64,000 nucleotides of DNA from Janthinobacterium sp. 61 (GTDB lineage Bacteria; Pseudomonadota; Gammaproteobacteria; Burkholderiales; Burkholderiaceae_D), in contig NZ_PJMQ01000001.1 of NCBI RefSeq assembly GCF_002846335.1, forward strand, positions 744,001-808,000. Direction: 5' to 3'. Shown one piece after another: positions 60,323-64,000 of this stretch. A program made the position numbers and the translations under genes. The notes under the pieces were generated by a model. The model did no database searches. It was not told where the DNA came from and saw nothing but the letters and a program-made list of their open reading frames with translations. Numbering within the stretch: the first letter of the stretch is position 1; every line of letters starts with the position of its first letter.

Positions 60323-61216
60323 ATGATGGATGTCCTCGCGCACATGCGCGTGTTTCGCAAGGTGGTCGAGCGTGACAGCTTCAGCAAGGCGGCGCTGGAC
60401 CTGAGCCAGTCGGCGGCGGCCATCAGCAAGCAAGTGCGCCAGTTGGAGGCGCGCTTGGGCATCGTGCTGCTGGTGCGCACCACGCGGCGCATGAGCTTGT
60501 CGGACGGCGGGCGCGCCTACTATGTGGAATGCTGCCGCCTGCTTGACGAGGTCGATGCGCTGGAACTGGCTACGCGCGGCAGCGCTGGCAAGGTGGCGGG
60601 GCGGCTGCGCGTGAATGCGCCGCTGTCGTTTGGCTTGAAAGTGCTGTCGCCGCTGCTGCCGGATTTCATGGCCCGCTATCCGGAAGTCAAGCTCGAACTG
60701 ACGCTGGACGACCGCCTGCGCGATGTGGTGGGCGAGGGCTATGACGTGTCGCTGCGCATCCGCGCCGCGCTGGCCGATTCGTCCTTGGTGGCGCGCCGCC
60801 TGGGGGACGTCGAGCAGATGATTTGCGCGGCGCCCGATTACCTGGCGCGGCGCGGCACGCCGCTGCGGGCGCTGGATCTGCATGACCACGATTGCCTGGC
60901 CTACCGCCTGGCCGACAGCCCCGGCGTCTGGCAGCTCGATGGCCCGGAAGGGGCGAGCAGCATCGTGCTGCCCGTGCGTTTTTCCGCCGACAGCAGCCTG
61001 CTGCTGGCCGACATGCTGGTGGCGGGCATCGGCGTGGGCGCGCTGCCATCGTTCGTCGCCGCGCCGCTGCTGGCCAGCGGCGCCCTGGTGCGCGTGCTGC
61101 CGTCGCACGGCATGGCCAGGCGCGGCGTGTATGCCTTGACGCCCGACGGACGCCATGTGCAGGAAAAAGTGCGCGCCTTTTGCGACTTCCTGGCGGGGGT
61201 GCTGCAGACGGCATAG
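60323..61216 (+). CDS. LysR-family regulator divergent from the cyclase
   Basis: A 297-residue LysR protein: MMDVLAHMRVFRKVVERDSFSKAALDLSQSAAAISKQVRQLEARLGIVLLVRTTRRMSLS and the usual effector domain. The ATG-ATG start follows AAGGAAAG. It is divergent from the cyclase-family hydrolase and 106 bp from it, so it probably regulates that gene. Confidence 0.87.
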   Translation: MMDVLAHMRVFRKVVERDSFSKAALDLSQSAAAISKQVRQLEARLGIVLLVRTTRRMSLSDGGRAYYVECCRLLDEVDALELATRGSAGKVAGRLRVNAPLSFGLKVLSPLLPDFMARYPEVKLELTLDDRLRDVVGEGYDVSLRIRAALADSSLVARRLGDVEQMICAAPDYLARRGTPLRALDLHDHDCLAYRLADSPGVWQLDGPEGASSIVLPVRFSADSSLLLADMLVAGIGVGALPSFVAAPLLASGALVRVLPSHGMARRGVYALTPDGRHVQEKVRAFCDFLAGVLQTA

Positions 61217-61356
61217 GGACGCGGTGTTTTCCAGGGCAACCATCGCGCACGCTTTTTTTCGTCCACAAGCGCGTCGGGCAGGGGCTTTGATAGTATCCTC
61301 GTACTTGCTGGGCTGCCTGCACGGCCCATTCGAGGAACCGGAATAAGCGATTGACA

Positions 61357-64000
61357 ATGCACACTTTGAGCAAGGGCGGGGCGGGATCAGGCATCAGGAT
61401 ATGGGCAGGCGGCCTGCTGCTGGCGTTGGCGGTGGGCGGCGCCCTGTACGCTGGCGCGGCGCGCACGGTCAATGACGACGCCGAACAGCGTTTCGACAAT
61501 CTCACGCATGACGCCCAGCATAGCCTGGCCACGCGGGTGAAAAGCTATGCCGACCTGCTGCGCGGCCTCGAAGCCCTGTTCCGCACCAGCGAGCATCTGA
61601 CGCGCCGCCAGTTCCACGATTACGTGGCCGGCCTCGATATCGCGCGCCAGTTTCCCGCCATCGAATCGGTCAATTATGCGGTGGCGCTGACGCAGGCACA
61701 GCGCGCGGCCTATGTCGCCGAGGTGCGCCGCGACTCCAGCCTGTCGCCGCGCGGCTATCCGGCCTTCACCATTCGCCCGCCCGGCGAGCGGCCGGAATAC
61801 ACCGTGCTCACTTACCTGGAGCCCGATTCCCTGCTGCCAGAACGCATGGGCGTCGATATCGGCGCCAACCCGCTGGTGGCGCAGGCCCTGGCGCAGGCGC
61901 GCGACAGCGGCGAGCTCAGCGCATCGGGACAGGTGATCATGATCAAGGGCCCGCCCGCGCATGTGGGCCTGGGCATGCGCTTGCCCGTATACCGCAATGG
62001 CATGCCGCAAGGCAGCGTGGCCGAGCGCCGCGCCGCTTACCAGGGGTCAGTGGGCATCGGTTTTGGCGTGGCGCAGCTGGTGCACAGCGCGCTCGAACGC
62101 AGCGCACTGGAACCGCTGCACCTGACCCTGTACAGCGCGGTCGAACCTCTGCCGGCCCAAGGCGTCCTGCGCATCACGCCGCAGGATCGTTTGCTGTTCA
62201 ACGATGACGGCGATCTGGCGATACCGCCGCCGCAAGCGGGCAGCGATGCCACATATTTTGACCAAGTCCTGCCCATCGTATATCAGGGAGGACTGTGGAA
62301 AGCCCATTTCCGCGTACGCAAGGTGGAGATGTACAGCGGCTTTGACCGCTATTTTCCATGGCTGGCGCTGGCCGTCGGTGTGGCCGGCACCCTGCTCATT
62401 TACGGCTATATCTTTACCCTGTACCGTTCGCGACGCAACGCGGTGGCGCAGCGCACCCTGCTCGATACGGTACTCGACAGCGTCGACGCCTACGTCTACA
62501 TGAAGGATGCCGACCTGCGCTACCGCTACGTGAATGCGCGCACGGCGAAGATACTGGGCCGTTCGGCGGAGCAGCTGATAGGTCGTCAGGATGGCGAGTT
62601 GATGCTCGGCGATGCGGCGGCGGCCGCACAGCTGACCGAACGCCAGGTGTTCGACAGCGGCACCAAGTTCGTCGGCGAGGAGCGCTTCGTCGATGCGCAG
62701 GGGCAGGTGCATCACTTGTGGAGCGTGAAGGTGCCGCTGGGATTGCCCGGTCCCGTCACTGGCCTGATCGGCCTGTCCACCGACGTGACGGAACTGCATC
62801 GTCTGAAAGAGCAGGCCGACGCGGCCAGCCAGGCCAAGAGCGACTTCCTGTCGAACATGAGCCATGAAATCCGCACGCCGATGAACAGCATCATCGGCAT
62901 GGCGCACCTGGCGCTGAAATCCGTGGCTGACGCGCGCCAGCGCGACTATCTGCAAAAAATATTCCATTCGGGCCAGCACTTGCTGGGTCTGATCAACGAT
63001 ATCCTCGATTTTTCCAAGATCGAGGCAGGCAAGCTGGAACTGGAAGTGCTGGACCTCCGGCTCGACACCCTGCTGGCAAACATCGCCAGCCAGCTCGGCG
63101 ATGCGGCCGCCGTCAAGGGATTGACGCTGCAGTTCGATATCGCACCCGAGCTGCCGCAGCGCTGGCGTGGCGATCTGCTGCGCCTGGAGCAGGTCTTGCT
63201 GAACCTGACCAGCAACGCCATCAAGTTTTCGGACAATGGCAGCATCTTCGTGCGCGTGCGCCAGTCCGAGGAGCGCGGCAGCCACGCCATGCTGCGCTTC
63301 GAGGTACAGGACCGGGGCATCGGCATGAAGCAGGAAGAGGTGGCCCAGCTGTTCCGATCCTTCCACCAGGCCGACCCGTCGACCACGCGCAAGTATGGCG
63401 GCAGCGGCCTGGGGCTGGTGATCAGCAAACAGCTGGTTGAACTCATGGGCGGCAAGGTGGGCGTGTACAGCCAGCCGGGCCTGGGTAGCACCTTCTGGTT
63501 CACGGCGCGCCTGGAGAAAAGCGCGCAGGCGGGCGACGAGCGCATCGCCGAGGTGGAGCCCGAAGTATTGGGCGTGATCCGCGGCGCATCCATCCTGCTG
63601 GTGGAGGATAACGTCTTCAGCCAGCAGGTGGGTTGCGAATTGCTGGAAGATGCCGGCGCCACTGTCTGCGTTGCCTGCAATGGCCGCGAAGCGCTGGAAT
63701 TGCTGGCACACCAGCGCTACGACTGCGTGCTGATGGACGTGCAAATGCCGGAGATGGACGGCTTCGAGGCGACGCGCCGCATCCGCGCCGACCCCAGGCT
63801 CAGCGGCCTCTTGGTGATCGCCATGACGGCCAATGCGGGCAGCGAAGACCGTGCCCGCTGCCTGGCGGCCGGCATGGATGAATTCGTGACCAAGCCGATC
63901 GCCCCGAATCTGCTGTTTCACCTGTTGGCGAAATGGTTCCGCCTGCGCGGTGGCATCGGCAGCATCGGTCATGCGCGCGCGGGCGACAGGCTAGCGGCGG
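61357..64000 (+). CDS. CHASE-PAS hybrid sensor histidine kinase, 3' end outside window
   Basis: An inner-membrane two-component sensor, cut by the window edge after 881 residues. It has a membrane segment (residues about 13-35), a periplasmic CHASE domain (about 50-250), a second segment (about 330-350), a PAS domain (DTVLDSVDAYVYMKDADLRYRYVN), then HisKA with His503 in SHEIRTPMN, the ATPase N box NLTSNAIKF and G boxes DRGIGM and GGSGLGL, and a receiver domain with phosphoacceptor Asp794 in LMDVQMPEMDG. After the receiver a phosphotransfer domain may follow beyond the window. The signal and partner are unknown. Confidence 0.92.
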   Translation, partial: MHTLSKGGAGSGIRIWAGGLLLALAVGGALYAGAARTVNDDAEQRFDNLTHDAQHSLATRVKSYADLLRGLEALFRTSEHLTRRQFHDYVAGLDIARQFPAIESVNYAVALTQAQRAAYVAEVRRDSSLSPRGYPAFTIRPPGERPEYTVLTYLEPDSLLPERMGVDIGANPLVAQALAQARDSGELSASGQVIMIKGPPAHVGLGMRLPVYRNGMPQGSVAERRAAYQGSVGIGFGVAQLVHSALERSALEPLHLTLYSAVEPLPAQGVLRITPQDRLLFNDDGDLAIPPPQAGSDATYFDQVLPIVYQGGLWKAHFRVRKVEMYSGFDRYFPWLALAVGVAGTLLIYGYIFTLYRSRRNAVAQRTLLDTVLDSVDAYVYMKDADLRYRYVNARTAKILGRSAEQLIGRQDGELMLGDAAAAAQLTERQVFDSGTKFVGEERFVDAQGQVHHLWSVKVPLGLPGPVTGLIGLSTDVTELHRLKEQADAASQAKSDFLSNMSHEIRTPMNSIIGMAHLALKSVADARQRDYLQKIFHSGQHLLGLINDILDFSKIEAGKLELEVLDLRLDTLLANIASQLGDAAAVKGLTLQFDIAPELPQRWRGDLLRLEQVLLNLTSNAIKFSDNGSIFVRVRQSEERGSHAMLRFEVQDRGIGMKQEEVAQLFRSFHQADPSTTRKYGGSGLGLVISKQLVELMGGKVGVYSQPGLGSTFWFTARLEKSAQAGDERIAEVEPEVLGVIRGASILLVEDNVFSQQVGCELLEDAGATVCVACNGREALELLAHQRYDCVLMDVQMPEMDGFEATRRIRADPRLSGLLVIAMTANAGSEDRARCLAAGMDEFVTKPIAPNLLFHLLAKWFRLRGGIGSIGHARAGDRLAA

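Overview
The window is high-GC chromosomal DNA from a betaproteobacterium of the Oxalobacteraceae. It is most likely Janthinobacterium: it carries a subclass B3 metallo-beta-lactamase that resembles the THIN-B enzyme described from J. lividum (recognised from memory, not searched), and a myo-inositol cluster, a glucose/mannose uptake system and an orphan branched-chain ligand-binding protein that fit this family. Genes are densely packed, often with 4-bp ATGA overlaps. No rRNA, tRNA, CRISPR array, insertion sequence or prophage was recognised.

0-8.8 kb: the end of a DHA2-type drug exporter, an acyl-CoA ligase divergent from a Crp/Fnr regulator, a copper-handling set (AraC-like regulator, DUF2946, SCO lipoprotein, PCuAC chaperone) closed by a strong terminator, a TetR/Bcr-CflA efflux pair with two palindromic operators, and a DUF3422 membrane protein. 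8.8-14 kb: an unrecognised leucine-rich protein, then a beta-lactamase locus made of a BlaI-type repressor, a membrane protein fusing an M56 metallopeptidase to a D-Ala-D-Ala carboxypeptidase-like domain, and the B3 beta-lactamase. 14-21 kb: an oxidoreductase/LysR pair, a TonB siderophore receptor with a Fur-like site, an acyltransferase-like membrane protein and an isochorismatase-family hydrolase.

20-25 kb holds a valine-catabolism module (LysR, solute-binding protein, mmsA, mmsB). 25-29.5 kb holds a DUF1090 protein, two tandem Sel1-repeat proteins, and an epimerase-fructokinase pair behind an 18-bp palindrome. A diguanylate cyclase follows. 31.4-40.6 kb is a glucose module: a LacI regulator and a glucokinase-RpiR fusion read leftward, and a LamB-type porin plus a GtsABC/MalK-type ABC importer read rightward. 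The natural reading is that sugar enters through the porin and importer and is phosphorylated by the fused glucokinase, whose RpiR half could link flux to transcription.

40.7-43 kb has a secreted ParB/Srx-like protein and a DUF885 peptidase-like protein. 43-56.4 kb is a full myo-inositol locus: two Gfo/Idh dehydrogenases and an RpiR regulator read left; a three-gene ABC importer, iolC fused to DUF2090, iolD, iolE, iolB and iolA read right, around a perfect inverted repeat that is probably the RpiR operator. 56.4-59.2 kb is a nitrate-assimilation piece: NasT, then a sigma-54 promoter with an NtrC-like site ahead of a NasS/NrtA-like protein and a siroheme methyltransferase. The window ends with a cyclase-family hydrolase, its LysR regulator, and a CHASE-PAS hybrid histidine kinase cut by the window edge.
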